From the NCBI GenBank assembly GCA_937942435.1, contig CALDEM010000012.1, forward strand, positions 1-64,000: 64,000 nucleotides of DNA, in the 5' to 3' direction. The DNA is from an uncultured Saprospiraceae bacterium (GTDB lineage Bacteria; Bacteroidota; Bacteroidia; Chitinophagales; Saprospiraceae). Of this stretch, positions 1 to 8,967 are shown piece by piece; positions within the stretch are counted from its first letter, which is position 1, and every line of letters begins with the position of its first letter. The position numbers were made by a program, and so were the translations under genes. Below the pieces are notes generated by a model. It saw only the letters and a program-made list of their open reading frames with translations. It did not search any database and had not been told where the DNA came from.

Positions 1-2477
1 TCCTGAGCCATCGGGCCGATATGTCTTGACTCATTGGTTTTGTATTGCCATTCTGAGATTTCTATGGTTTCTAATTGCTTCAGAACTAAACTGTAGTCAA
101 GCGGTGTGATTTCTTCTTTTAGGTTTATGTCTGATGGGGGACTTATGGTGCCTGTGACATTTAAATCTCCTGTGATAGTTATCAATTGGTTAGCAAAGTC
201 ACCATATACTAGAGGCGTTAATGTGGCATCATTGGCTATGATTAATACGTTACTTGTATCCGTGATCTGACCACCCGCATGGTTACCGATAAAAACATTA
301 CCATTTCCATCAGTAAGATCGAAACCTGCTCGCGCACCTAAAAATGTGTTTTCTTGCCCTCTGTGTTGGAAAGCTGTAGATTCTCCAAGATATATATTGC
401 CCGAACCTTCTTTATTGCTGCCGCCAGCATTTAAGCCTATATAGACATTATTACTACCCGTTGAATCACTCTGCCCTGCAAAGGAACCCACTGCAACATT
501 ACCATTACCTTCCTCATGGTTAACTCCGGCAATATTACCTATGAAAGTGTTATCCTCAGAAATGGTATTCGAAAACCCTGCAGAACCACCTATGAAAGTA
601 TTACCGCTTCCTGAAGTATTACTCCAACCAGAATGATCTCCTACAAAAGTATTAGAAAATGTATTTTTTGTATGTCCACCAGAATTCCTACCAATGAAAA
701 CAGAATTATTAATTGAATCGGCAAAAATCCCAGAGTAGGGTCCGATAGCCACAACTGAGGTAAGTTCTTTTGCATTTTTAAATGACTCAATACCAATTAT
801 TACATTTTCATCGCCACTATCAAAATTGGACGCCCCATTCGTACCAATAATTACATTATTATTTGAAAGTATTTGGGCGCCTGCAGATGTTCCAATTAGA
901 ATATTGGAATGTGTGTTTTTTGTATATCCTCCAGCATTTGCTCCAATAAGAACTGAATTGCTTAAACTATCACTAGCCCAACCTGCTCTACTTCCTAGGA
1001 GAACATTCTTTTCTCCGTAGGTGAAAAATGGCCCAGCAAAAGGCCCGACAAAAGTATTATTGTTTCCGTCGATGTGATTTGTTCCTGCGTTATAGCCAAT
1101 AAAGGCATTATCATTACCTATTGTATTTCTATGTCCCGAGAAAGTACCTATGAAAGTATTTTGCGTGCCTGTTGTGTTTAAGAGGCCAGCTCGATCCCCG
1201 ATCATTGTATTAAATGAAGCAGTATTCTGCCATCCAGATTGAAAACCAACGAATGTATTATTGCTTCCATTATCGTTATTTTTTCCTGCTTCTCCACCGA
1301 TAAAAACATTTTGACCTCCATTGACATTCTTATACCCAGCACTATCTCCAATCATAGTATTGTTGTTTCCATCTTGGTTTAGGTTTCCTGAATAATTACC
1401 AGTGAATGTATTCCCTGTTCCTAGTTGATTTTTACTGCCACTATTATAACCAACAAACGTGTTTTTGCTACCTGTACTATTGTCCATTCCACTTTCGAAG
1501 CCAATGAACGTGTTGCTTTGTCCTTGATTATTTTGTCCAGCGTTTGCACCAATCGATACATTACCAGAGCTGCTAGCATTCAACCCCGCTGCAGGCCCAA
1601 TAATTACGTTGTCTGTACTATTAATTCCTAAGTTTAAACCAGCTACAAAACCGATAAGGATGTTGCTGTCTAATGAATCAGCATTAATACCTGCTGCAGT
1701 TCCCATGATTACATTTCTATATCCTGCTGTTATATTTTCCCCAGCTGAGCCTCCAACGACTGTGTTGAAAAATGAAGTATCCAATTTGTTGGCAGTACCG
1801 TTTCCTATAAAAACATTCAGATTTCCTTTTTTTACACCGAAACCTGCACTTTGACCAATGGCGACAGAGTTGGAAGTGGTTAAACTGTTTTCGCCGGCGT
1901 CTGTACCAATGAATGTATTGGATCCTCCTGTAGTCATGTTTCTTCCTGCACCTGTTCCAATCATTACATTTGTAGATCCTACAGTTAACTCTCGACCGGC
2001 TTCATCACCTATCAAGGTATTACAACAGAATCCAGATGTGTCGATATTAAGACCAGCGCTTCTTCCAATCACTAAATGACTTGCTTGGGATCCATCATTA
2101 CCCAAGTTTAGTACAATTACACCGTCATCATTCTTCATGAGTCTTCCATATTCACTACTATCAATTGTAAAGATGATTTGATCCGCATCTGGATATTCTT
2201 CTACTCCTACCCAAGTGTCACCATCAGTGTCAATCAGCTCAGTTCCCGAGCCCGAGCTTTCAATAACCGCTATCCACTTAACACCGTTGTAATAATAAAG
2301 TGTGCTCGCATCATCTTGATATATGATTTGCCCCCTTGAAGGAGAGACCACGTCAAAGGTATCCGTACGTGGTACAACGATACCATCAGTTCTTAATTCT
2401 ATTTCGTTTTGAGCGAAAGAAGAATATTGTATAAGTAGGGTTAATGTTAAAATTATAAATACGTTTAAGTGTCTCAT
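1..2477 (-). CDS. Secreted repeat protein with C-terminal S74 (endosialidase chaperone) domain, partial
   Basis: The frame is open from an ATG at 2477 to the window edge, giving 825 residues without the end. An N-terminal signal peptide (MRHLNVFIILTLTLL, ending near SSFAQ) implies export. After a short unique region come about 36 tandem repeats of 15-19 residues, roughly residues 125-755, with core N-T/V-x-IG-x-x-AG-x-x-N, resembling the left-handed beta-roll repeats of trimeric adhesin heads. Near the cut end, SDINLKEEITPL followed by a helical stretch and HIGPMAQ matches the start of the Peptidase_S74 intramolecular chaperone domain, which in phage and bacterial fibres drives trimerisation and then cleaves itself off. 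I infer a trimeric surface or extracellular fibre. The missing C-terminus prevents checking the catalytic residues. Confidence 0.8.
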   Translation of the reverse strand, partial: MRHLNVFIILTLTLLIQYSSFAQNEIELRTDGIVVPRTDTFDVVSPSRGQIIYQDDASTLYYYNGVKWIAVIESSGSGTELIDTDGDTWVGVEEYPDADQIIFTIDSSEYGRLMKNDDGVIVLNLGNDGSQASHLVIGRSAGLNIDTSGFCCNTLIGDEAGRELTVGSTNVMIGTGAGRNMTTGGSNTFIGTDAGENSLTTSNSVAIGQSAGFGVKKGNLNVFIGNGTANKLDTSFFNTVVGGSAGENITAGYRNVIMGTAAGINADSLDSNILIGFVAGLNLGINSTDNVIIGPAAGLNASSSGNVSIGANAGQNNQGQSNTFIGFESGMDNSTGSKNTFVGYNSGSKNQLGTGNTFTGNYSGNLNQDGNNNTMIGDSAGYKNVNGGQNVFIGGEAGKNNDNGSNNTFVGFQSGWQNTASFNTMIGDRAGLLNTTGTQNTFIGTFSGHRNTIGNDNAFIGYNAGTNHIDGNNNTFVGPFAGPFFTYGEKNVLLGSRAGWASDSLSNSVLIGANAGGYTKNTHSNILIGTSAGAQILSNNNVIIGTNGASNFDSGDENVIIGIESFKNAKELTSVVAIGPYSGIFADSINNSVFIGRNSGGHTKNTFSNTFVGDHSGWSNTSGSGNTFIGGSAGFSNTISEDNTFIGNIAGVNHEEGNGNVAVGSFAGQSDSTGSNNVYIGLNAGGSNKEGSGNIYLGESTAFQHRGQENTFLGARAGFDLTDGNGNVFIGNHAGGQITDTSNVLIIANDATLTPLVYGDFANQLITITGDLNVTGTISPPSDINLKEEITPLDYSLVLKQLETIEISEWQYKTNESRHIGPMAQ

Positions 2478-2495
2478 GATAAGTTGATTAATAGT

Positions 2496-2723
2496 TTAGT
2501 GAGAAGGTGCTGTTTCTGAAAGAGAAGTTTTAGATAGCAGCCCGTGTCGTTCTGCAAGTATGGCAAGATGCACAGTGTTGCGCGCTTGTAGTTTAAACAT
2601 CAAGTTGCGTTTGTGTGTCTCTACAGTGTGTTGAGAGATGAATAGTGTGGCTCCGATTTCTTTAGAAGAAAATCCTTCACATAATTTGAATAGGACTTCT
2701 TTTTCACGTTTAGTTGCATACAT
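2496..2723 (-). CDS. Stand-alone LuxR-type HTH protein
   Basis: This 75-residue protein consists almost only of a LuxR/GerE helix-turn-helix: TKREKEVL start, GFSSKEIG helix, ISQHTVETHKRNLMFKL recognition region. It has no receiver, PAS or ligand domain, so whatever controls its binding is not in the chain. It lies just upstream of the large repeat protein in the same direction, with 18 bases between its stop and that gene's ATG, so the two may be co-transcribed. It is about 75% identical over 65 residues to the protein at 3641, which points to local duplication. It is probably a transcription factor; its targets are unknown. Confidence 0.75.
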   Translation of the reverse strand: MYATKREKEVLFKLCEGFSSKEIGATLFISQHTVETHKRNLMFKLQARNTVHLAILAERHGLLSKTSLSETAPSH

Positions 2724-2916
2724 AAGATTAAGTTTTGGATTGATATTATTTATAATAGGTTGTGTTAGTTGATTATAAAATCATAAAATGAAATCTCTTT
2801 TATAAAGTAATTTGTATTATTTTCTTTTTAAGATTTATTTTAAAATAGTGAATTATGGCGGTTCTTCAATTTGTAATTTCTTTCAAAATACAGATTGAGT
2901 TTTCCTTTAAGTACCC

Positions 2917-3588
2917 TTATTTATAAGGGTAAGTGATACCCATCTTCTGTGCAATCATGGATAATTCTGATAGTTTGGTGCAATTAAATTTTTTAAATAA
3001 GCATTTCTTGTGGCTGTCAATCGTCGTGATTGACAATTGTAGATTAGAGGCGATCTCTTTTCTGAGCATTCCTTTGCTGATCATCGCTAAGACTTGCATT
3101 TGTCGATTGGTTAGCGACTTAATCTCTTCGGCATAAAGCTTTTTAGACGAGTATGCGATGGCTTCTTTTAGACTCTCTGGAGTATTGAAAAAGCTATCTA
3201 AGGGGATGCCGATGCATGTGATCTTAGAAGTTTCACCTTTTTTATTTTTCTCAAGAGTAGAACTTGTGTATGCGACCCACTTCTTACTTCCATCTTTGTG
3301 TAGGTATCTAAAAACGCCGCCCCATTTGCAATCAGGATCTTTTTTAAAAGCTTCGATAGCATCAACTATTGATTCTTGAAAGTCGGGTTCCTCTGGTAGT
3401 TTCCCTGGAGCGAACGCTCCTTGTTTCATCACTTGTTCTGGAGTGTAGCCAGAGTATTGATGAACAATAGGGCTTTTGGAAACCCATTCTACTTGATGAG
3501 GATCCATGTTAAGAGTGTACATAAATCCATGAGCTGTTTTTAAAAGAGATCTATAAAATTCTAATTCTTCATGTTCGGAGATGTTCAT
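2917..3588 (-). CDS. PAS-domain LuxR-family transcriptional regulator
   Basis: The protein has 223 residues. Residues about 10-130 form a PAS fold: VSKSPIVHQYSGYTPEQV, then the PAC-like segment FRYLHKDGSKKWVAYTSS. Residues about 155-220 are a LuxR-type helix-turn-helix (LTNRQMQVLAMISKGMLRKE, then LSITTIDSHKKCLFKKF). PAS domains bind small ligands or partner proteins, so this is probably a one-component sensor-regulator in the cytoplasm; no transmembrane segment is seen. It lies between two stand-alone HTH proteins on the same strand, which suggests a local regulatory set, perhaps controlling the surface protein downstream. The signal is unknown. Confidence 0.8.
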   Translation of the reverse strand: MNISEHEELEFYRSLLKTAHGFMYTLNMDPHQVEWVSKSPIVHQYSGYTPEQVMKQGAFAPGKLPEEPDFQESIVDAIEAFKKDPDCKWGGVFRYLHKDGSKKWVAYTSSTLEKNKKGETSKITCIGIPLDSFFNTPESLKEAIAYSSKKLYAEEIKSLTNRQMQVLAMISKGMLRKEIASNLQLSITTIDSHKKCLFKKFNCTKLSELSMIAQKMGITYPYK

Positions 3589-3640
3589 AGGTATGTTATC
3601 ACAGGTGAGAGGTGAGCAGTGATTGTGATCTTTAATATTG

Positions 3641-3844
3641 TCAACTTGGCTGGGCAGTCCAACCTTGGCGTTCTGCCAGTACAGCTAGATGTACGGTATT
3701 TCGTGCCCGCAATTTGTGCATAAGATTGCGTTTGTGTGTCTCAACAGTATGTTGAGAGATGAACAGTGATTCCCCGATTTCTTTGGATGAAAAACCTTCA
3801 GATAGCTTGATCAGAATTTCTTGTTCACGTTTTGTAGGATGCAT
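3641..3844 (-). CDS. Stand-alone LuxR-type HTH protein (paralogue)
   Basis: This 67-residue protein is a bare LuxR/GerE helix-turn-helix (TKREQEIL, GFSSKEIGESLFISQHTV, ETHKRNLMHKLRARN). Compared with the protein at 2496, 49 of 65 aligned positions match, including the whole recognition helix, so both probably bind the same DNA site. Start and stop are clear, and it ends 52 bases before the PAS-LuxR gene on the same strand. An HTH with no sensory domain could act as a modulator that competes with or pairs with full-length regulators; this is inference. Confidence 0.75.
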   Translation of the reverse strand: MHPTKREQEILIKLSEGFSSKEIGESLFISQHTVETHKRNLMHKLRARNTVHLAVLAERQGWTAQPS

Positions 3845-4128
3845 GATGTTTGAGTTCAGTTTAAAAAAATAGTCCTCCTTCTGATAGACCGTTCTATCAG
3901 TTCAGCTTTCGTCTTTCGACAATTCTTGAATAAGAGAGTTTGCCTTTCTTTTAAGTTCGTTCAGATGTTAGTATCATCCTTAAAAGGCACTCCTCAAATA
4001 TAATTACAGGTTTCTCTGTTTTTATCACGAAATATTCTGTATTTTCCTGAGTATATTACTCAATTAATGTGATTTAAATAGTTGATAATAAATTAATTAT
4101 GTGGCTTTGATTCCTGAATAACAGTGTA

Positions 4129-5526
4129 ATGAAAGACAGCAAACTCTTCAGATATCTTGATGCACTGCGTTCGTCAGAATGGAGGGAGATGCTTCTGTTT
4201 TTTAAAGGAAGTATAGGTGAGGAGAATGACGCTTATAAATTATTCAACCATATCTATCCCTATCGAAAAAAGCTATTGCACAAAAAACTTGAGATAGTTT
4301 ATGTGAATACAACCTTGTTTCCACATCTATCACGTAAATCTTTTCAGAACATCATGTCCGTTTTGGTCAAGGAGATAGAGGAGTTTTGGATAGTGAAGGA
4401 TTTGAGTCAAGATCGAGCAAGAAAAGAGCTGTTCAGAATGGAAGCCTTGAACAAAAGAGGGTTGTACCATGAGAGCGATAAGTCCTTTGATAAAGTCATC
4501 TCGCTTACTGACAACAATAAGTACCTCGATCTATGGAATGACTACTTCCGCCTCCGAGCGCATTTCGAATTATACTTTAGCAATAATCCCATCAAGTCAA
4601 ATCAGAAGAAGGCTCAAGAATTGATTAAATGTGGGATAGAAAGTATAAAGTCATTTTCCTCTCATCTGTTGTTGTACTATAAGTCAGAACTTTATAATCG
4701 GCAGTTACTCAATTATGAGAATTGGGCCGCGCATATTGATTTTGTGACAGCACTAAGCCTGGACAACAACCCGGATCAGTTAACTCAATTGCTCTTGGAC
4801 CAAGGAGCTCTACTCAAAAGCAATTATATTGAAAAGCCAGAATCACTGTTAAGCTTTTTATCCCATAGAACATCAGACATGTCTGAGTTAGTGAAACTTA
4901 CCTCCTTCCATCACGTACGGAGATACTACATCATGCAAGTCAGACGCGGCGACGAAGAGAAGGTAGAAGACTTAGTATCGCTAATACAATGGTCGATAGA
5001 TTCAGGTATGTTATTGTATAACAAAGAGTTGCATATAAATTACTTTATAAGTGATCTAAATGTTTTATGCGCTTTGTTTGATACTAATCAAGCGAGGTTG
5101 TACAAGGAGAAAAACTTTAGATATTTAAATCCTAATAATCGAAAAGAGGGAGATGTGCTGGGTGAGATGATCATCAACTTTGTTGAACGAAATTATGATT
5201 TAGTTGTTCAGGCTTACTCTATTTCAATATTTCGGGCTGCTTCGAGAAGGTTAACGGCAGCAGGTCTTTTCTTAAGGTCATCATATGAAATGAAAGGAAA
5301 AGATATATATTACTTTAACTCCCATTTGAGAAACACTTCCGATTTTATAAATCGGAATACAAAGTACTTATCGCAACAACAAGTGAACTCTTGGAAGAAT
5401 TTTATAAAGATGTTTAGGGCTATAGTTAATCAAGTCAATCAAGAGCAACAATTGAAAATGTTAAATGATTCAAAGGATATTATTCATAGAAAATGGTTGC
5501 GTACTAAAATAGAAGAGGGGCAATAG
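4129..5526 (+). CDS. Hypothetical helical protein
   Basis: The reading frame gives 465 residues with an ATG start and no signal peptide or membrane segment. I do not recognise the family. The sequence is rich in Leu, Lys, Asn and aromatic residues and looks almost wholly alpha-helical, with repeats of helix-pair character (for example around EALNKRGLYHESDKSFDKV) reminiscent of TPR-like solenoids, though no clean TPR consensus is present. It begins with KLFRYLDALRSSEWREMLLF, which looks like a small N-terminal helical domain. It is transcribed away from the LuxR group and stands alone; a structured intergenic region follows. It is real by length and composition; function is unknown. Confidence 0.7.
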   Translation: MKDSKLFRYLDALRSSEWREMLLFFKGSIGEENDAYKLFNHIYPYRKKLLHKKLEIVYVNTTLFPHLSRKSFQNIMSVLVKEIEEFWIVKDLSQDRARKELFRMEALNKRGLYHESDKSFDKVISLTDNNKYLDLWNDYFRLRAHFELYFSNNPIKSNQKKAQELIKCGIESIKSFSSHLLLYYKSELYNRQLLNYENWAAHIDFVTALSLDNNPDQLTQLLLDQGALLKSNYIEKPESLLSFLSHRTSDMSELVKLTSFHHVRRYYIMQVRRGDEEKVEDLVSLIQWSIDSGMLLYNKELHINYFISDLNVLCALFDTNQARLYKEKNFRYLNPNNRKEGDVLGEMIINFVERNYDLVVQAYSISIFRAASRRLTAAGLFLRSSYEMKGKDIYYFNSHLRNTSDFINRNTKYLSQQQVNSWKNFIKMFRAIVNQVNQEQQLKMLNDSKDIIHRKWLRTKIEEGQ

Positions 5527-5901
5527 TCTGCCACCCCTTCTACTCAATCATTATACACCATCTTCATCGTCGGAGACGACGAGAGAGGCAAGAGCATTTA
5601 CATAATTTCTCATTGCAGTACGTTTAGAGGTTAGAAAATTGGGTTGCACCTCAAGTGCTCTTGTCAAGAGCATTGAAGGGCACTTATGAATCTTGTCATA
5701 AGTGCGTGTGACCAACCTCTGTGCACCGAGGGGTCAGAAAGAAGAATTCTTCTGATTATAGTTTCATCAAGCAGAACTCTTGACTACTTAATGATGATGT
5801 AAATATGAGATAGAATGAAAGAGTGGGGTAGCCCATCAATAGGGGTATTGAAAAACCCCCATTAGTAGTGGTTGTCTAAAAGCAAAATTTGAAAAGCTGA
5901 T
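5527..5901. other. Intergenic region with nested inverted repeats
   Basis: This 375-base gap separates the convergent genes ending at 5526 and 5902. It holds an outer inverted repeat (AGAGGTT at 5626-5632 with AACCTCT at 5714-5720) enclosing two hairpins: a 7-pair stem at 5656-5662/5666-5672 and a perfect 10-pair stem at 5680-5689/5696-5705. A 14-base palindrome AGAAGAATTCTTCT follows near 5740, and a GGGGT/ACCCC pair near 5841-5858. No strong T-run follows any stem, so none is a standard terminator. No gene was seen. Confidence 0.6.
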
Positions 5902-7725
5902 TTATCTGAGTGGGACGGTGATCACTACCTTGGTTCCTTGAGGAACATTGTTTTGGATACTCAATGATCCTGACATGTTTGCCAGTCGGGCCTGGATGGA
6001 GTTCAAGCCTAATCCCTCGTCATTCCGATCACCTATCATTCCGATGCCATCGTCAGCTATAGAAAAACTTAGATGATCGTCTGTGATAGAAATATTCAAC
6101 TCACAAAAACTCGCCTTGCTATGTTTTATAACATTTTGAAGTAACTCTACAATGATGTAGTAGACTTTAGTCTCTTGGTCAGATCCGATGTTGATCGGAG
6201 TTGTAGTGCCTTTTATATGGAAGGTCAACTTGCTGTGATTGTAAGTACTGATTATAGCATTCAAAGCTGGTACCAATCCATCACTGATCAAGACTGGAGG
6301 ATATAATTCATGAGATAATTTTCTTGTTATTTCTGCAGCCTCAACAATCAGCTGAGCTGCTTTGTCAGCAGCTTGAGTGGAATCATTTTGATTAGACAAA
6401 GCCTGAAGATGGAAGGAGGCTGCAGTAAGGTGGCTGGCGATTCCGTCATGAAGTGTAGTAGCGACTCTTTTGCGTTCTTGCTCTTCACCATCCAGTTGGG
6501 CGTTGATGGCAGCGAGCTGTCCTTGTTGTTCTGTTTCTTTTATCTGCTGTTGGAGATTGGTTTGTTTTAGTTTGTTGATTCTTCTTAATCCATAGAATCC
6601 TAAGAGACTTAAAGTTAGGAGGCCGCCTAAGGACAGCGAGGTGATGTAGAATTGTTTTCGTCTTATGGTTTCTTGAGAAAGGTCGTTAGTTAGTCTTTCG
6701 TTTTGGTATTTTTCTTCTAATTCACTGAGTCTTATTTCTTGCACATGCTCTTGATAGGAATTATTCGTTTTAAAAGCTAATTGCAAATAATGATAAGCGC
6801 TATCAAAGTTGCGAAGACTGACATGGCTATCAGCCAGCCACTCATATGCCATCTGCCGACTTTTTTCATTTTTTTGAGATGAGAGATATTGAAGTGCATC
6901 TTTATAATATAATAATGATTCATTTATTCTTTTATCTTCAAATAACAGCTTGCCGATATTCATTTTAGATGTAAAGGACCGTTCACTGAAAAAGTCTTTT
7001 CCGATGGCTTTAGAACTGGTTATGGCATTTTCATAGGCTCTAATTGCTTTGTTAATATTTCTATCATGAAATTCATGAAATATACCCATAGATGCATAAA
7101 TATGAGTTAGTAATTTGTTCCACTTGTTCTTAGTGGCTTTTTTTACTATTGGTATCCAATCAGATTCTGTCAAATTTGACTTTGCTCTTTTATGAATAGA
7201 TAAGTCAGAATTGTATTTTAGTTTGTAATATTCATTATACGCTAATTCTAAGTCATCATATGCTAACAAAGAGTGTTCTTTTATATAAATTGGAATTTGA
7301 TCAGAAGCTATTTGCCTATATAGTAAAAGAGAAATTATTTTTCTAAGACTTTCGCAAGCAAGAATGTCATCTGATTGTTCTTTTGATTTGTCAAGAGCTT
7401 GTAAGTAAAAGGCTAATGCCTGGGCTTCATCTGGAACTATTGAGTCTAAACAAATATTACCCTTAAGCAAAAGGTCAACTATTGTTTGAGTAGCGTTTCC
7501 ATTTTCTGAGATTGAAATATTAGGATAGAAAGTAGAGGGTTTGGACTTGTCATAATATATATAATTCCAAACTGAGTTTGTTGATAGATTTAGGTCAGGC
7601 AGCGACTTTTCTCTATATTCACTTATCAGAAACGATGGGTTTTCGTATAAAACACTCTTCTCTTTAAATATTCTATCCGAATCGATAAAAAGGAGAAGTA
7701 TGACATATGTTAATTGAATGATCAA
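5902..7725 (-). CDS. Sensor histidine kinase (HisKA_3 type) with TPR-like sensor region
   Basis: This 607-residue protein has an N-terminal hydrophobic segment, a helical TPR-like region about residues 190-330, one membrane segment about 357-380, and a coiled coil. The HisKA_3 phosphoacceptor follows (TLHDGIASHL, His426), then a HATPase domain with N box ELLQNVIKHSKAS, DDGIGM and EGLGL. This is the NarL/DesK-type kinase layout common in Bacteroidota. The start appears to be TTG at 7725, overlapping the TGA of the upstream lipoprotein gene, which suggests translational coupling. With the response regulator at 8332 it should form a two-component system; the lipoprotein between them is a possible sensory partner. 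The signal is unknown. Confidence 0.85.
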   Translation of the reverse strand: MIIQLTYVILLLFIDSDRIFKEKSVLYENPSFLISEYREKSLPDLNLSTNSVWNYIYYDKSKPSTFYPNISISENGNATQTIVDLLLKGNICLDSIVPDEAQALAFYLQALDKSKEQSDDILACESLRKIISLLLYRQIASDQIPIYIKEHSLLAYDDLELAYNEYYKLKYNSDLSIHKRAKSNLTESDWIPIVKKATKNKWNKLLTHIYASMGIFHEFHDRNINKAIRAYENAITSSKAIGKDFFSERSFTSKMNIGKLLFEDKRINESLLYYKDALQYLSSQKNEKSRQMAYEWLADSHVSLRNFDSAYHYLQLAFKTNNSYQEHVQEIRLSELEEKYQNERLTNDLSQETIRRKQFYITSLSLGGLLTLSLLGFYGLRRINKLKQTNLQQQIKETEQQGQLAAINAQLDGEEQERKRVATTLHDGIASHLTAASFHLQALSNQNDSTQAADKAAQLIVEAAEITRKLSHELYPPVLISDGLVPALNAIISTYNHSKLTFHIKGTTTPINIGSDQETKVYYIIVELLQNVIKHSKASFCELNISITDDHLSFSIADDGIGMIGDRNDEGLGLNSIQARLANMSGSLSIQNNVPQGTKVVITVPLR

Positions 7726-8321
7726 ATAAAAAACAACTTACATATTCTCACATCTGTGGCAAAGGAATGTATACAATCTTTAGGTTTTAGACTTTTGCAA
7801 GTCGCATCTTGGATACTCACATCGCTTCTATGGCCATATTCGATGGGTATGGTAATATCACATTCTAAACTCATTTTTGATGCTGATAAATTTCCTGGTT
7901 TTGTTTTGAAAAGAAAAATTGATTCATAACAATCATAGCCAATGGCTTCACATTGAACTGGCTTTCCGTCAAAAGCTCTTAGATTACCGTATCCGCTTAA
8001 GCTTGGTTCATATTCAATTCTAAATTTTATTTTCCCTAAGCCATTCTTATCAAGATAAGGTGTTCCTAAAATGACCATGACTCTGGGAATGCTATCTTTA
8101 TCCTTGACAGCTTCGATGTGAAAATACTGTTCTTTTTGTTCGCGACTTACGGTAAGTGGAATGTCATTTATATTGCTGAAAAACATCGTTCTCGATTTTT
8201 GATATTCGGCAAGATTTAATTCTCCCTCTTCAGCTGTTTTTGAAGCAATTCCTTTTTCAATATTTTGACAACTAGATATGCCTAAAATTATTGCGTAAAA
8301 CAATAAATTGCGGTACTTCAT
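7722..8321 (-). CDS. Putative lipoprotein within a two-component operon
   Basis: This 199-residue protein starts with an ATG and a short lipoprotein signal peptide (LLFYAIILGISSC, lipidation Cys about residue 18). The mature part has strand-rich character and several Cys residues (for example in CEAIGYDCYES and DATCKSLKPKDCIHS) that could form disulphides outside the cytoplasm. I do not recognise the family. It sits 10 bases downstream of the response regulator and overlaps the kinase start, so all three are almost certainly one operon. A role in signal perception is inference from position only. Confidence 0.7.
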   Translation of the reverse strand: MKYRNLLFYAIILGISSCQNIEKGIASKTAEEGELNLAEYQKSRTMFFSNINDIPLTVSREQKEQYFHIEAVKDKDSIPRVMVILGTPYLDKNGLGKIKFRIEYEPSLSGYGNLRAFDGKPVQCEAIGYDCYESIFLFKTKPGNLSASKMSLECDITIPIEYGHRSDVSIQDATCKSLKPKDCIHSFATDVRICKLFFI

Positions 8322-8331
8322 CTCCTATTTT

Positions 8332-8967
8332 TTAGTTTATTAAATTACTCAATCCCACACTCCCCCTTACACCAAGTTTACTAATCAGACTCTTCCTATA
8401 TCCATCAACAGTATGTTTGGATAGATGAAGTTCTTTTGCGATTTCTTCACTGGTATATTCTTGAGAGATGAGATTTATAATTTCTTTTTCTCGTGGTGTT
8501 AGTTGGCTCAGCATCGCACGTTCTTTGGCAGTTATTATTTTACTGTCTACTCCTGCAGAGGCATTGATACTGCTTTGGATGATATCATCAAAGTACTTCT
8601 TGCCAGCGGTTACACTCTCGATAGCTGATGTGATGTGAGATGCCGCGGATGACTTAGAGAGATATGCTTTTGCTCCGGACTTGACCGCTTTCTTTATAAG
8701 AGCAATATCGCTATAGGCAGAAAGAACCATAGCATGTTTATCATTCGCGCTCACGGCAGATACAAGTTCGCAGCTGTCACCAGAACCAAGATTCATATCT
8801 ATAATGTAGATGTCGCTTTCATCTCTTTCTATGAGACCTTTTGCATTCTCATAGTTATGGGCGACATTGTGCACTGTAAAACTTTCATTTTGATTAAGAA
8901 GAGAGGCCATCGCATCTGTCAATGCGCGGTGGTCGTCTATTAGTGATATAGTAATCTTGGTCTTCAC
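8332..8967 (-). CDS. NarL/FixJ-family response regulator
   Basis: This 211-residue protein has a receiver domain about residues 5-122, with acidic pair DD at 11-12, phosphoacceptor Asp57 in YIIDMNL, and the conserved Lys in AYLSKSSAA. A LuxR-type helix-turn-helix lies at about 146-207 (LTPREKEIINLISQEY, LSKHTVDGYRKSLI). The start is GTG. It is the first gene of a three-gene operon with the lipoprotein and the HisKA_3 kinase, which is the matching kinase class. It is expected to bind DNA after phosphorylation by that kinase; the regulon is unknown. Confidence 0.88.
   Translation of the reverse strand: MKTKITISLIDDHRALTDAMASLLNQNESFTVHNVAHNYENAKGLIERDESDIYIIDMNLGSGDSCELVSAVSANDKHAMVLSAYSDIALIKKAVKSGAKAYLSKSSAASHITSAIESVTAGKKYFDDIIQSSINASAGVDSKIITAKERAMLSQLTPREKEIINLISQEYTSEEIAKELHLSKHTVDGYRKSLISKLGVRGSVGLSNLIN

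Noticed and set aside
826-2079. Several plus-strand frames of 60-80 codons opposite the repeat protein
   Set aside because: They mirror the minus-strand repeat gene, whose single open frame of 825 codons with clear protein repeats explains them.
1-2400. CRISPR-like periodic repeats
   Set aside because: The period of about 50 bases is in frame with protein repeats, the repeats are degenerate, and there is no constant repeat/spacer pattern.
5626-5720. Integron attC site
   Set aside because: The outer arms AGAGGTT/AACCTCT have the wrong orientation for R'' and R' core sites, and there is no integrase or cassette gene.
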